Below are positions 9,232 through 17,663 of a stretch of DNA of 64,000 nucleotides, piece by piece; position 1 is the first letter of the stretch; every line of letters begins with the position of its first letter. The translations under genes and the position numbers were made by a program. Source of the stretch: an uncultured Myxococcales bacterium (GTDB lineage: Bacteria; Myxococcota_A; Polyangia; Polyangiales; Polyangiaceae); the NCBI GenBank assembly GCA_937949945.1, contig CALFEQ010000194.1, positions 62,001 through 126,000 on the forward strand, given 5' to 3'. The notes below the pieces were generated by a model. It did not search any database. It was not told the DNA's origin and saw nothing but the letters and a program-made list of their open reading frames with translations.

Positions 9232-10335
9232 TCAGGGCGGCGTGCACGCCGCGAACGGGCCGCGCGTCGGCGGCGGCATCACGCAGCCCCCGAGGCCCAC
9301 GCTCGCGCAGCTCAGCTCGAACAGCTTCCCCTGCGCGCAGCTCCGGAGGACGTCGCCGTTGCACTCGTCGGGACCGGAGCACTTCGTCGCCGTGTCGTTC
9401 GTGCAGGCCGTGATCGGATCGATCGACGACGTGGGGATGCACGGCTGTCCGATGACGTCGCAAGCGACGGCGACCTCTCTCCCGTCGAGGCATCGCCGCG
9501 CGACGCCTGCGTCGTCGCAGGTCAGGACCGAGCTGCCGCCGTCGCACGAGCCCGCGTCGTCGACGGGCGCGCAGCCGACACCTGCGTCGTCGGCCGTGCA
9601 TCGCCCGGATCCGAACGAGGCGCAGTCGAGACCGACGTCGGTCGTGCCTTTGCACTCGACGGCATGCGTGCCGTCGCACCGCGGGGAGCCGTTGCACGCG
9701 AGCCCGTCCTTCCCGGTACACGCCGCCGTCGACGTGTCGATGCGCGTGCAGCTCCGTCCCTCGAGCACGCAGGGCTCGACCCCGACGGGTGGGCTCGCCG
9801 CCTCCGGACGACCGCACTCGACGACGGCCTCGTCACCGAAGCTGCACGCCGTGAAGGTGCCGCTCGCCACGGACTGGCATGCAGGCGGTGTCTCGCCGAA
9901 GATGCAGGCGCGGACCCGTTCGCACGATCGTACGCCGACGAGACACGCCCACTGCGCATGCGCCTCTCCGCGAGGGCGCAGCGACGGGTTGAAGCGGCAG
10001 TCGTAGGCGGCGAGGGCGCGGATCATGCACGCGCCGAACGAGCTATTTTCGAGCGCCCCGAGGCATGCGCCCATCCAGGCACACGCGCGCTCGGCGTTCG
10101 CCCGCGCCTCCTCGCTCGTCCATGCGCAGAAGTCGATCGGCGGCGGCTCGGCATCGCTCGCCGCGTCGATCCCTGCGGCGTCCGCGCTCGGCTCGGCGTC
10201 GGGGGTGCACGCGGCGGGGTCGACGGTGCAGAGCGTGGCGTAGTCGGTCGAGTGGAACAGGTCGATGCACGCGACGATGCTGGCCGCCGCGATCGCGAAG
10301 AGGGACGCACGGATCGAGACGCGAGCCCGCACCAT
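9232..10335 (-). CDS. Cys-rich lipoprotein, unknown function
   Basis: 367 aa from ATG 10335. The signal peptide ends in lipobox IVAC (Cys23), followed by a Pro/Asp/Ala linker. The mature protein has more than 30 cysteines in repeating units of the type C-D-G/S-...-C around residues 200-340 (for example CNGSPRCDGTHAVECKG and CDDAGVARRCLDGREV), likely disulfide-bonded surface modules. No catalytic motif. Its start codon immediately follows the stop of the PEGA-domain gene (TAGATG), so the two are probably translationally coupled and act in the same envelope process. Confidence 0.78.
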   Translation of the reverse strand: MVRARVSIRASLFAIAAASIVACIDLFHSTDYATLCTVDPAACTPDAEPSADAAGIDAASDAEPPPIDFCAWTSEEARANAERACAWMGACLGALENSSFGACMIRALAAYDCRFNPSLRPRGEAHAQWACLVGVRSCERVRACIFGETPPACQSVASGTFTACSFGDEAVVECGRPEAASPPVGVEPCVLEGRSCTRIDTSTAACTGKDGLACNGSPRCDGTHAVECKGTTDVGLDCASFGSGRCTADDAGVGCAPVDDAGSCDGGSSVLTCDDAGVARRCLDGREVAVACDVIGQPCIPTSSIDPITACTNDTATKCSGPDECNGDVLRSCAQGKLFELSCASVGLGGCVMPPPTRGPFAACTPP

Positions 10336-11310
10336 CTAGAACACACCCTCGAGCCGCAGCCCCGAAGGCGCGGGACGGACGGCGACCGACGGGCCCGGGG
10401 CGCTCGCCGCGTCCGGCTTCGCCGTCCAGAGTCGCACCGAAATCACGGCGAGCGCGGCCGCGCCCACGAAGCCGCCGAGCGCGAGCGTATCCAAGAGGCG
10501 AACCTCGTCGCGTTCGTCCTCGCAGCTCCGGCGGGTCGGGCACGTGCGCTTCGCTTCTTCGTGCGTGCCGTCGGCGATCACGTAGGCGGCGATCCCGCCG
10601 CCGGCGAGCACGACGGCGCCCGCCGCGGCCAAGATGGCGTTCATGGGCGGGCCCGAGCGCGGCTCCTCCTTCGGTGGCTCGGTGAAGCCCGCAGGGCGTG
10701 ACGGAGTGGCGGGAGGCGACGGCGGAAGCGTGATCTCGACCGAGACCGTCGCGCCTTCCTCGATCGACACGCGCTTCTCGAACCTCTCCCGATCCGGCGC
10801 GTGTGCCGTGATCGTGTGCTCGCCGGGATCGATTCGGAACGGCTCGCCGCCGAGCATGGCGGACGCGACGGGCTTGCCGTCGAGGAGGACCTCCGTGTCC
10901 TTCGGCACGGGCGCGGCGACGGTGAGCGCGAGCCGAGGGACGCGCGCCTTCAGCGGCTCCATGCGCGCGCGTGTCTGCGCGACCACGTCGGTCTTCTTCT
11001 GCTCGATGGCGAGCTTCTCGACGGTCTCGTACTCGTCGAGCGCGGACGCGAGCAGGCCGGTCATCTCGAGGCAGAAGGCGGCGTGGAACCGGTTGCCGAC
11101 CGTCGCCTTGAGCGACATCGACTCGCGGAACTTCGCGAGCGCCGCCGCGTAGTCGCCTTTCTTCTCGAGCGCGACGCCTTCGTCGAACGCGCGGCGAGCG
11201 AGATCGTCGTTCGCCGGCTGCGCGCGCAGCGGCATCGCCACGAGCATCACGGCGAGGAGCACGCGCAGCGCGTGCCATGTGCGATGATCCTTCCCCCGTC
11301 TGGATCGCAT
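10336..11310 (-). CDS. PEGA-domain membrane protein with TPR-like N-terminus
   Basis: 324 aa from ATG 11310; an upstream in-frame ATG at 11373 would put 21 residues ahead of the signal peptide. A signal peptide (LRVLLAVMLVAMPLRAQ) is followed by a helical TPR-like pair (RRAFDEGVALEKKGDYAAALAKFRES). Next comes a beta-rich PEGA domain (VLLDGKPVASAMLGGEPFRI...PGEHTITAHAP), a Pro linker and two hydrophobic segments near the C-terminus. This arrangement is frequent in myxobacterial periplasmic proteins of unknown function; PEGA domains probably bind surface structures. Coupled to the lipoprotein gene at 9232-10335. Confidence 0.82.
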   Translation of the reverse strand: MRSRRGKDHRTWHALRVLLAVMLVAMPLRAQPANDDLARRAFDEGVALEKKGDYAAALAKFRESMSLKATVGNRFHAAFCLEMTGLLASALDEYETVEKLAIEQKKTDVVAQTRARMEPLKARVPRLALTVAAPVPKDTEVLLDGKPVASAMLGGEPFRIDPGEHTITAHAPDRERFEKRVSIEEGATVSVEITLPPSPPATPSRPAGFTEPPKEEPRSGPPMNAILAAAGAVVLAGGGIAAYVIADGTHEEAKRTCPTRRSCEDERDEVRLLDTLALGGFVGAAALAVISVRLWTAKPDAASAPGPSVAVRPAPSGLRLEGVF

Positions 11311-11474
11311 GGCTCCCCGCACGCGCGAAACGTGGCAGACCCCGATGCTCGGCGTCAACACCCTCGAGCGCACGCGCGGCGCCTCGCCCCTCGTTTCGTC
11401 GCGCGAGTGAGGAATTCGACGGGAAGACCGGAAGGGTGGAAGGTCGGATTTTCGAGGGCCGCGCCGCGCAGGGC

Positions 11475-12170
11475 CTAGGGCTCCTCGCCTCCGGGGTCCG
11501 ACCCGGCGTCGTCCTCGTCACCGCCGTCGAGGCCGTCTCCGGCGTCGTCCTCGTCACCGCCGTCGAGGCCGTCTCCGGCGTCGTCCTCGCCGCCGTCGAG
11601 GCCGTCTCCGGCGTCGTCCTCGCCGCCGTCGAGGTCCCCACCCGCGTCGCTGCTGCCGGCGTCGCGGCGGCCTCCGCCTCCGCTTCCTCCTCCGAGGAAG
11701 TCGAGGACCGAACGGCAGTCGGGGCCGCACTGCTGCATGACGCACTGGACGACGGCGAAGACCTGGAGAGCGCTCGTGGGATCGCCGTCTGCGGCGCACC
11801 GGATCATGCAGGTCGGATCGAAGCCGCCGCCGCTCCCGCTGCCGAAGCACTCGGACGCGACGCACGCGAAGAGGGCGCGGCATTCGTCGGACTGGAAGCA
11901 CGCGAGGATCGACTGCCCGCACGTCTCGGCCACGCACGCGGCGCAGGCGATGACGCCGGGCGCGTCACGGCTGGCGTCCGCCGGCGTCTCCGGCTCGGGC
12001 GCGGCGGCTTCCGCGGGCGCTGCCTCCTCGGTCGCGGCGTCGGCGACCTCTTCCGTGTCTTCGAGCGGTCCGCGGCTGCAGCCGTGGAGGGAGACGACGA
12101 CGGTGCCGAACGTGGCGAGCGCGGCCAGGAGACGGCCTGCGGTGCTTCTCGTGGAGCGATTCCGAAGCAT
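11475..12170 (-). CDS. Cys-rich lipoprotein with Asp/Gly repeat tail
   Basis: 231 aa from ATG 12170. An earlier in-frame ATG at 12194 lies only 8 bp from the divergent panC start, so 12170 is preferred. The signal peptide ends in SLHGC. An Ala/Glu/Pro linker leads to a domain with about 12 Cys (CAACVAETCGQSILACF, CRALFACVASECF, CMIRCAADGD, CVMQQCGPDC). The C-terminal ~55 residues are repeats of GEDDAGDGLDG, made by 33- and 30-bp DNA repeats. The four-helix Cys spacing resembles small Cys-rich domains common in myxobacterial lipoproteins; function unknown. Confidence 0.75.
   Translation of the reverse strand: MLRNRSTRSTAGRLLAALATFGTVVVSLHGCSRGPLEDTEEVADAATEEAAPAEAAAPEPETPADASRDAPGVIACAACVAETCGQSILACFQSDECRALFACVASECFGSGSGGGFDPTCMIRCAADGDPTSALQVFAVVQCVMQQCGPDCRSVLDFLGGGSGGGGRRDAGSSDAGGDLDGGEDDAGDGLDGGEDDAGDGLDGGDEDDAGDGLDGGDEDDAGSDPGGEEP
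11511..11637. repeat. Tandem 33/30-bp minisatellite in lipoprotein gene
   Basis: Two 33-bp and two 30-bp in-frame units (core GTCCTCGTCACCGCCGTCGA on the plus strand) encode the acidic DDAGDGLDGG(D)E tail of the minus-strand lipoprotein. All are multiples of three, so copy-number change would keep the frame. Confidence 0.9.
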
Positions 12171-12202
12171 GTAGCGAGGGCTCTGTCTTAGCATGTCCGC
12201 CG

Positions 12203-13084
12203 ATGCCGGGTCCCACCGTGTTGAAGAATCCTTCGGAGCTCCGCGCGGCGTGCGACGCTGCACGCGCGCGTGGGGCGAGCGTCGGCTTCGTCCCCACCAT
12301 GGGCGCGCTCCACGAAGGACACCTCGCTCTCGTCCGAGAGGCGAAGCGTCACGCGTCGTTCGTCGTCTGCTCGATCTTCGTCAATCCCACGCAGTTCGGG
12401 CCGAACGAGGACTTCGCGCGCTACCCGCGCGACCTCGAGGGCGACGTGAAGAAGCTCGAGGGCCTCGCCGACGCCGTCTTCGCTCCCGAGGCGGATGCGA
12501 TGTATCCGTCCGGCGAGCGCACGCGCGTCCGCGTCGACGACTTGACCGCGCATCTCTGCGGCCCGCACCGTCCGGGACACTTCGAGGGCGTGACGACGAT
12601 CGTCGCGAAGTTGTTCGCGCTGGTGGGGCCGTCCGTGGCCGTCTTCGGGAAGAAGGACTACCAGCAGCTCGCGGTGATCCGGCGGATGGTGAAGGACCTG
12701 TTCTTTCCCGTCGAGATCGTCGGGCATCCCATCGTGCGCGAGCCGGACGGTCTCGCGATGAGCTCGCGGAACGTGTACCTCTCGGCGGAGGAGCGGACGC
12801 GCGCGCTCGCGCTCTCGCGTGGCTTGCGGGCGGCGGCGCGAGCGTTCGAGGGCGGCGAGCGTCGAGCCGGCGAGCTCAGGAGGCTCGCGCTGCAGGAGAT
12901 CGAGCCCGCGGCGTCTTCCATCGATTACGTCACGATCGCCGACGCCGACGCGATCGTCCCGCTCCCGGACGAGTCCACCGTACCCGACCGCGTCCTCTTG
13001 GCGGTCGCCTGTCGCGTGGGCCGGACGCGGCTCATCGACAACGTCGTGCTCGGCGAGGATCCGGTCCCGGCCGCTCTGGGGTGA
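12203..13084 (+). CDS. panC: Pantothenate synthetase
   Basis: 293 aa from ATG 12203. It condenses beta-alanine with pantoate using ATP, forming pantothenate for CoA. Family motifs are in order: VPTMGALHEGH (HIGH-like) near residue 30, VSIFVNPTQFGPNEDF-like VCSIFVNPTQFGPNEDF, HRPGHFEGVTTIVAKLF, VFGKKDYQQL, and REPDGLAMSSRNVYLS (KMSKS-like). Length fits the family. Cytoplasmic. The gene diverges from the lipoprotein gene with only 32 bp between, so promoters overlap. tmk follows after 32 bp and is probably co-transcribed. Confidence 0.97.
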   Translation: MPGPTVLKNPSELRAACDAARARGASVGFVPTMGALHEGHLALVREAKRHASFVVCSIFVNPTQFGPNEDFARYPRDLEGDVKKLEGLADAVFAPEADAMYPSGERTRVRVDDLTAHLCGPHRPGHFEGVTTIVAKLFALVGPSVAVFGKKDYQQLAVIRRMVKDLFFPVEIVGHPIVREPDGLAMSSRNVYLSAEERTRALALSRGLRAAARAFEGGERRAGELRRLALQEIEPAASSIDYVTIADADAIVPLPDESTVPDRVLLAVACRVGRTRLIDNVVLGEDPVPAALG

Positions 13085-13116
13085 CGTCCGCCCCGAGCTG
13101 GGATATTCGACTCCGC

Positions 13117-13764
13117 ATGGAGAAGCGACCTGGCCGGTTCATCGTGCTCGAGGGTATCGATGGGGCGGGGACCACGACGCAGACCGTCCGGCTCGTCGAA
13201 CGCCTCCGCGCGGAGACGAAGTCTCCTGTGAGAATGACTCGTGAGCCGAGCGACGGACCGATCGGCTCGCTCGTACGTCAAGTGCTGACCGGGCGCATCG
13301 TGATCCCGGGCGGGCGTGCCCCGGGGTGGACCACGATGGCGCTCCTCTTCGCGGCCGATCGCATGGACCACGTCGAGTCCGAGATCGAGCCCTTCCTGAT
13401 GCAAGGCGGGATCGTCGTCTCCGACCGTTACGACGCATCCAGTCTCGCCTACCAGAGCGTCTCGAGCGGCCGGGGAGGGGAGGCCGCCGTCGAGTGGATC
13501 CGCCAGCTCAACAAACACGCCCTTCGCCCGGACCTCACGATCGTGATCGATCTCCCTTCCGAGATGGCCGCCGCACGCCGCGAGGTGCGCGGCGAGGCCG
13601 CGCAGCTCTACGAGCAGAACGAGGTCCAGCGCGCGCTCGCCGAGTTCTACCGCGACCTCGCGAAGCACATGCCGGAGGATCACGTCGTGATCGTCGACGG
13701 GCGAGGAAGCGTGGAGGAAGTGCACGCGCGCGTGTGGAACGCGTACGTGGCGCGGTTTGGATAG
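13117..13764 (+). CDS. tmk: Thymidylate kinase
   Basis: 215 aa from ATG 13117, phosphorylating dTMP to dTDP. Seen: FIVLEGIDGAGTTTQ P-loop, MTREPSDGPIG, FAADRMDH, SDRYDASSLAYQS (the DRY/S-LAYQ dTMP site), and a LID region with RREVRGEAAQLYE. Everything fits except the Walker A lysine: position 19 is Thr (GAGTTT for GxGK[ST]T). The rest is intact, so this is probably a subfamily variant rather than a dead enzyme. It follows panC by 32 bp. Heptamer repeats begin right after its stop. Confidence 0.93.
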   Translation: MEKRPGRFIVLEGIDGAGTTTQTVRLVERLRAETKSPVRMTREPSDGPIGSLVRQVLTGRIVIPGGRAPGWTTMALLFAADRMDHVESEIEPFLMQGGIVVSDRYDASSLAYQSVSSGRGGEAAVEWIRQLNKHALRPDLTIVIDLPSEMAAARREVRGEAAQLYEQNEVQRALAEFYRDLAKHMPEDHVVIVDGRGSVEEVHARVWNAYVARFG

Positions 13765-13765
13765 G

Positions 13766-13960
13766 AGGCCTCGGGCCTCGGGCCTCGGAGAGGCCTCAGG
13801 CCAGCAGGCCTCGAGAAAAGTCCTCAGCGCCATGAGGCTCCAGGCTCCAGTTGGTGGTCTGGGACTGCCGTCGTCAGCTCGTCGCGACGAGCTGCTCCGA
13901 AGCGCTCGAGCGTCGAGTGCCGTCCGGAGAACTGAGATCTGGAGCCCGGAGCCCGGAGCC
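13766..13960. repeat. Heptanucleotide repeat cluster between convergent genes
   Basis: Tandem GGCCTCG-type 7-mers at 13766-13790, GGCTCCA units at 13835-13850, and opposite-orientation GGAGCCC units at 13939-13960 reach into the stop codon of the minus-strand gene. A 20-bp perfect palindrome (13875-13894) sits between the arms. The opposed arms could base-pair and act as a two-way terminator. Confidence 0.8.
13875..13894. repeat. 20-bp perfect palindrome
   Basis: CAGCTCGTCGCGACGAGCTG is a loopless perfect inverted repeat in the convergent intergenic region between tmk and the PDZ-like lipoprotein gene. It could be a dimeric protein-binding site or the core of a larger hairpin. Confidence 0.7.
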
Positions 13961-14436
13961 TAATCCACGATCGGCAACTCGAGCGTCCGAGGCTTCCCGT
14001 CCCGCTCGTAGTCGATCTTGAGCGACGCCGCCTTCTCGAGGGAGCGGAGCGCGGCGTCGGCCTCCTCGGGGTGCTCGGGGACGATGCCGTTCACGCGCGT
14101 GATGACGTCGCCCGGCTTGATGTCGACGTTCCAGTCGGGGTTGATCGACTTGATCTTGAACCCGTGGAACTTGCCCTCGTGCATGACGGGCCAGTCCTCG
14201 ACGGTGACGTTCTGGAGGAAGGCGCCGACGCCGCGGGCGATCGTCTCCTTCACGTCGGCGCGCTTGAGCGCGGTGATCGGCGGCCGCTCGGAGCGATCCG
14301 AGGGCGCCGATCCGGTCGTCTCGCTCGGCGGGGCAGTCGCGACCCGAGCGTCCTTCGCGGGAGGCGTGGAGCCTCCGCACGCAGCGAGGAGGACGACGAA
14401 AGACGCAGGGAAAAGAAGCCGAGACAGTTCGCCCAT
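13960..14436 (-). CDS. Lipoprotein with PDZ-like domain
   Basis: 158 aa from ATG 14436, chosen because it gives a clean signal peptide with lipobox LAAC; an ATG at 14496 is less likely. After a Pro/Ser linker the domain reads ITALKRADVKETIARGVGAFLQNVTVE...KFHGFKIKSINP, then IKPGDVITRVNG and ALRSLEKAASLKIDYERDGKPRTLELPIVD. The last part is a PDZ fold of the type II secretion GspC/HtrA kind (GDVITRVNG being the diagnostic turn). Likely a periplasmic binding protein. No protease domain is attached. Confidence 0.8.
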   Translation of the reverse strand: MGELSRLLFPASFVVLLAACGGSTPPAKDARVATAPPSETTGSAPSDRSERPPITALKRADVKETIARGVGAFLQNVTVEDWPVMHEGKFHGFKIKSINPDWNVDIKPGDVITRVNGIVPEHPEEADAALRSLEKAASLKIDYERDGKPRTLELPIVD

Positions 14437-14502
14437 GGATCGTTCTTTCGCTGAGCTCGGAGCTCGGGCCCCGAGCCTCGGTTCCATCCTCCACACGTCG
14501 GG

Positions 14503-16527
14503 TCACGCTCGCAAGTTTTGGCCCGAGACGAGGCGTGCGAGCGCCAGACGATCGAGGTCCACCGTCGCGGTCGGGCCGGGAGGGGGCGCGAAGGCGAGGG
14601 TCACGCCGCCGGACTCGTCGACGAAGACGTGCGCCGCGTCGACGGCCCCGTGCGCCTCTCCGAGCTCGTGGAGGCGGTCGAGCGCCTCGCGGAGCATCGC
14701 CGCCTGCCCTGGGGTCGGCGTCCCGGTGAGCGGCGTGCCGCGCGGGGCCGCGAGCCAGATCACCTGATTCTCCCGATCGACGCGCAGCACGGTCTGGAGC
14801 GCCGGGTGGTCCGCGCGCGCGAAGACCGCCGCGCGGGCGAGCATCGCCGGCTCGAGCGGGATGCTCACCACCCGCCGTCCGAGCCATTGATCGACCTCGG
14901 CGCCGGTCTCGTCGGGCATGACGCGGAGGGCCGTGGGTCGAACGCTGGGTTGCTTGCGCGCGGGGCGCGGCGCCGCGACGCGCTCGATGGTGTTCGGCCA
15001 CCGGAGCGAGCCGAGCGCTCTTCGCGCCGCGAAGGCGTCCTCGGGTCGCCGCGCGGGATCGGCGGCGACGAGCGAGAAGACGACGGCGTCGTGGCGGGCA
15101 TCGAGCTCGCGGTGCACGGCGCTCGGACGGATCCGCGGGCTCACGCCTTCGTCCGGCGAGGACGGCGCGGCGTCCGTCACGTCGGAGCCGAAGGTGGACG
15201 CGCCGTCGGCCCGCGCCTCCGGCCGCTCGCCCGTCAGCATCTCCCAGAGGATCGCGCCGACGCCGAAGATGTCGCTGCGCACGGTGGCGGGGCGCCCTTC
15301 GCGCTGCTCCGGGCTCATGTACCCGAGCGTGCCGATGACGCCCGCCGTGGCCGTCGCGGACATGTCGCTCAGGTGCGCGACGCCGAAGTCGCCGAGGCGC
15401 GTGACGCCCGCGTCGTCGAAGAGGACGTTCGCCGGCTTGATGTCGCGGTGGATGATGCCCAGCCGATGTGCCTCGCCGAGCGCGGCGAGGACGGCCTGCG
15501 CGATCTCGACGGCGCGCGCGGGCGTGAGCGGCTCGCGGGCGAGCATCTGCTCGAGCGTCCCGCCGCCCATCCACTGGAGGACGAGCGCAGGACCCTCGGG
15601 GAGGTAGCCCCTCAGGGGCACGATGTTCGGATGGTCGAGCGCGGCGAGCACGCGCACCTCGCGCTCGAAGCGCGCGAGCGCGTCGCGACCGGCGCCGCGC
15701 GCGTCGTACCCGGCGAAGATCTTCACGGCGACCTTCTCGCCGCGGACGCCGTCGATGCATTCGAGCACGCGTGCGTGGGGCGAGGACGCGACCTCGCGGA
15801 CGACCTCGTAGCGACCGAAGAGGCGCGAGCGGACGGAGGCCGGGTTCGCGACCGGGCCCTCCGTCTCGACGGCGCCGCCGAGCTGCTGGAGCTCGGCCTC
15901 CGCCTCGACGCGCGCCTGCGCGAGCCCGAGCCGGTCGAGCGCCGCGACCAGGATGGTGAGCGCCTCGCGCCGCTCCGGGGCGTCCGGCGGGACCTTCTGG
16001 AGCGCGCGCACCGCCGCGTCGGTCTTGCCGTAGCGATGGAGGAGCGAGCCGAGCGCGACGAGCAACGCGGCGTTGCCCGGCTCGCGTCGAAGCTGAGCTT
16101 CGAGGACGCGCGCGGCGCCCACGACGTCGTTGTTGGACTCGAGCAGCCGGGCGGCGTCGATCGCGCGTCCGGCCCGCTCCCACGCCCGAGCCGCCTCGAC
16201 CTTCTTCCCGATCCCCTCGAGGAGGCGTGCCGCCATCGCGAAGTCACCGCGTCGCTCGAGATGGAACGCGACGCGTTCCGCTGCGGCTCTGTCGGCCACG
16301 AGCTCGGGCAGCGCGGCCTCCGCGATGTCGTCCGCCTTGCCGTCGAGCGCGAGCGGCAAGGCACGTGCCCAATCCTTCGCGCGCAGCGCGTGCTCGGCGG
16401 CGCGCCGAAAATCGCACGCCCGCTCGAAGAGCATGCTCGCGGAGCGCGAGTCGCCACGCGAGCTCGCGAGCTCGGCGGCCTCGATCAAGCGCTCCTCGCG
16501 AGCGAGCCGGGCGACGTCCTCGTCCAC
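14503..16527 (-). CDS. Ser/Thr protein kinase with TPR N-terminus and a second, degenerate kinase-like region
   Basis: 674 aa from ATG 16527. Residues 1-215 are TPR-like helices. The kinase domain spans about 238-505 with Lys269 (VAVKIF), HRDIKPAN at 360-367 and DFG at 380-382. The glycine loop is degenerate (VASSPHARV), so nucleotide binding may be altered. Residues about 545-674 look like a shrunken second kinase: LREALDRLHELGEAHGAVDAAHVFVD resembles the HRD region with no catalytic Asp or Lys. No membrane helix, so cytosolic. It lies 61 bp downstream of the DUF882 peptidase gene on the same strand. Confidence 0.9.
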   Translation of the reverse strand: MDEDVARLAREERLIEAAELASSRGDSRSASMLFERACDFRRAAEHALRAKDWARALPLALDGKADDIAEAALPELVADRAAAERVAFHLERRGDFAMAARLLEGIGKKVEAARAWERAGRAIDAARLLESNNDVVGAARVLEAQLRREPGNAALLVALGSLLHRYGKTDAAVRALQKVPPDAPERREALTILVAALDRLGLAQARVEAEAELQQLGGAVETEGPVANPASVRSRLFGRYEVVREVASSPHARVLECIDGVRGEKVAVKIFAGYDARGAGRDALARFEREVRVLAALDHPNIVPLRGYLPEGPALVLQWMGGGTLEQMLAREPLTPARAVEIAQAVLAALGEAHRLGIIHRDIKPANVLFDDAGVTRLGDFGVAHLSDMSATATAGVIGTLGYMSPEQREGRPATVRSDIFGVGAILWEMLTGERPEARADGASTFGSDVTDAAPSSPDEGVSPRIRPSAVHRELDARHDAVVFSLVAADPARRPEDAFAARRALGSLRWPNTIERVAAPRPARKQPSVRPTALRVMPDETGAEVDQWLGRRVVSIPLEPAMLARAAVFARADHPALQTVLRVDRENQVIWLAAPRGTPLTGTPTPGQAAMLREALDRLHELGEAHGAVDAAHVFVDESGGVTLAFAPPPGPTATVDLDRLALARLVSGQNLRA

Positions 16528-16588
16528 GTCGAGAAGTCTAGTGCACCGCGTCCGCCTTCGGGGCCGACGGAACGCATCCGTCCCCGGC

Positions 16589-17524
16589 TCAACCGTCGTC
16601 GTCCTCGTCCTCGTCCTCGTCGACCTTCGGCTCGCTCGTCGTGGCCTTGGCCGCGGTCGCGGCGAGGGCCGCGTCGAAGTCGGTCGAGATCGAGAACGGG
16701 TCGACGCCGCGCTCGCCGCGGGCGAGGGCGCGTGCGTCGCTCTTCGCCGCGAGGTCGGCGAGGATCCCGCGCGTGCGGTTCCTCTTGCCGGGGGCGCTGT
16801 AGTCGACCCAGAAGAACGATCGCTCGCGGACGTCGATGTGCAAGAAGCCGCTCGTCGGGTAGACGCCGACGCCCACGAAGCCTTGCTCGCGAACGAACTT
16901 CGCGACCTCTTCGTCGGTCCTGCCGGGCACGACGAGATCGACCGCGCGTCCTTTGGCGTGGTTGGAGGCCCTCTTGCCGGGGCGCGGCGTCCTGTAGCCG
17001 GAGATGATGCGGATCTCCGGCGCGGAGAAGTGGACCGCCACGCGATAGAGCACGTCGAGCAGGCGAGGGTCGATGGGATGCTCGTTGCCCGTGCGCGTGT
17101 CCCTGAGCAGGTGCGCGGCCCGATCGAGATCGTGAGCGCCGAATCCTCCGCGCTCGCTGGTCGCCGTGAGCTCCACGCGTTCGGGGACGTTCAACGCCTG
17201 CAGCACGAGCATCGGCCGGCCGTTCGCGTCGAGCGGAGCCGTCCTTCCGGGAGGCGCCGTGTGCCAGAGACGAGACACGGCCGCGCGGCTGGGTCGTTGC
17301 GGCTTCTTCGCTCCCTTCTTGGTCGAGGACGCCGGCGCACGCGCGGGCGCCTTCGCCGCCGGCTTCTTCCCCTGCGTCGCTTTGGGTCGCGCGGCCGCCT
17401 TGGACGCCGTCGCCTTCTGCGCCGGCCGCGCCTGCTCGCGCGCGGGCTTCGCATCGCCGTGCGCACGCCCGGGCACGACGGCGAGGGCGAGGGCGGCGAG
17501 GGCGAGGAGCTGGCGAGCGAACAT
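16589..17524 (-). CDS. DUF882/M15-like peptidoglycan peptidase, exported
   Basis: 311 aa from ATG 17524. A signal peptide (LLALAALALAVVPGRAHG) is followed by a Lys/Ala/Pro-rich linker to about residue 80. The catalytic domain has ISGYRTPRPGKRASNHAKG, Asp196 in GRAVDL and FLHIDVRE. His189, Asp196 and His229 are the predicted zinc ligands of the YcbK/DUF882 (peptidase M15) family, which cleaves peptidoglycan cross-links. It ends in an acidic run (DEDEDEDDD). The Lys-rich linker could hold it to the anionic wall; that is inference. It precedes a kinase gene by 61 bp. Confidence 0.85.
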   Translation of the reverse strand: MFARQLLALAALALAVVPGRAHGDAKPAREQARPAQKATASKAAARPKATQGKKPAAKAPARAPASSTKKGAKKPQRPSRAAVSRLWHTAPPGRTAPLDANGRPMLVLQALNVPERVELTATSERGGFGAHDLDRAAHLLRDTRTGNEHPIDPRLLDVLYRVAVHFSAPEIRIISGYRTPRPGKRASNHAKGRAVDLVVPGRTDEEVAKFVREQGFVGVGVYPTSGFLHIDVRERSFFWVDYSAPGKRNRTRGILADLAAKSDARALARGERGVDPFSISTDFDAALAATAAKATTSEPKVDEDEDEDDDG

Positions 17525-17646
17525 GCGGGCGGGACGTTCTACGCGCCTCGCCCCCGTGGTGCAAAGCAGACTCGGTCAGCCTCGGCGTCGGGCGCGCTTT
17601 CGGCCGGAGCGTGGAACGGCCTCGGCGGACCTCGAGAGGACGCGCC

Positions 17647-17660
17647 GAGGACCGAGGACT
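17647..17660. repeat. Two-unit heptamer GAGGACC repeat
   Basis: GAGGACCGAGGACT is two copies of a 7-mer of the GAGGACC type, just downstream of the stop of the lipoprotein gene that begins at 18509. The same unit occurs at 48302-48324 and in the opposite orientation at 56553-56582. Confidence 0.5.
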
Positions 17661-17663
17661 GCC

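Noticed and set aside
11511..11637. CRISPR-like direct repeats
   Set aside because: The 33/30-bp units are adjacent with no spacers and lie in frame in a lipoprotein gene.
16589..17524. VanY-type resistance enzyme for the DUF882 peptidase
   Set aside because: The motif spacing fits YcbK/DUF882 better, and no vanHAX-like gene is nearby.
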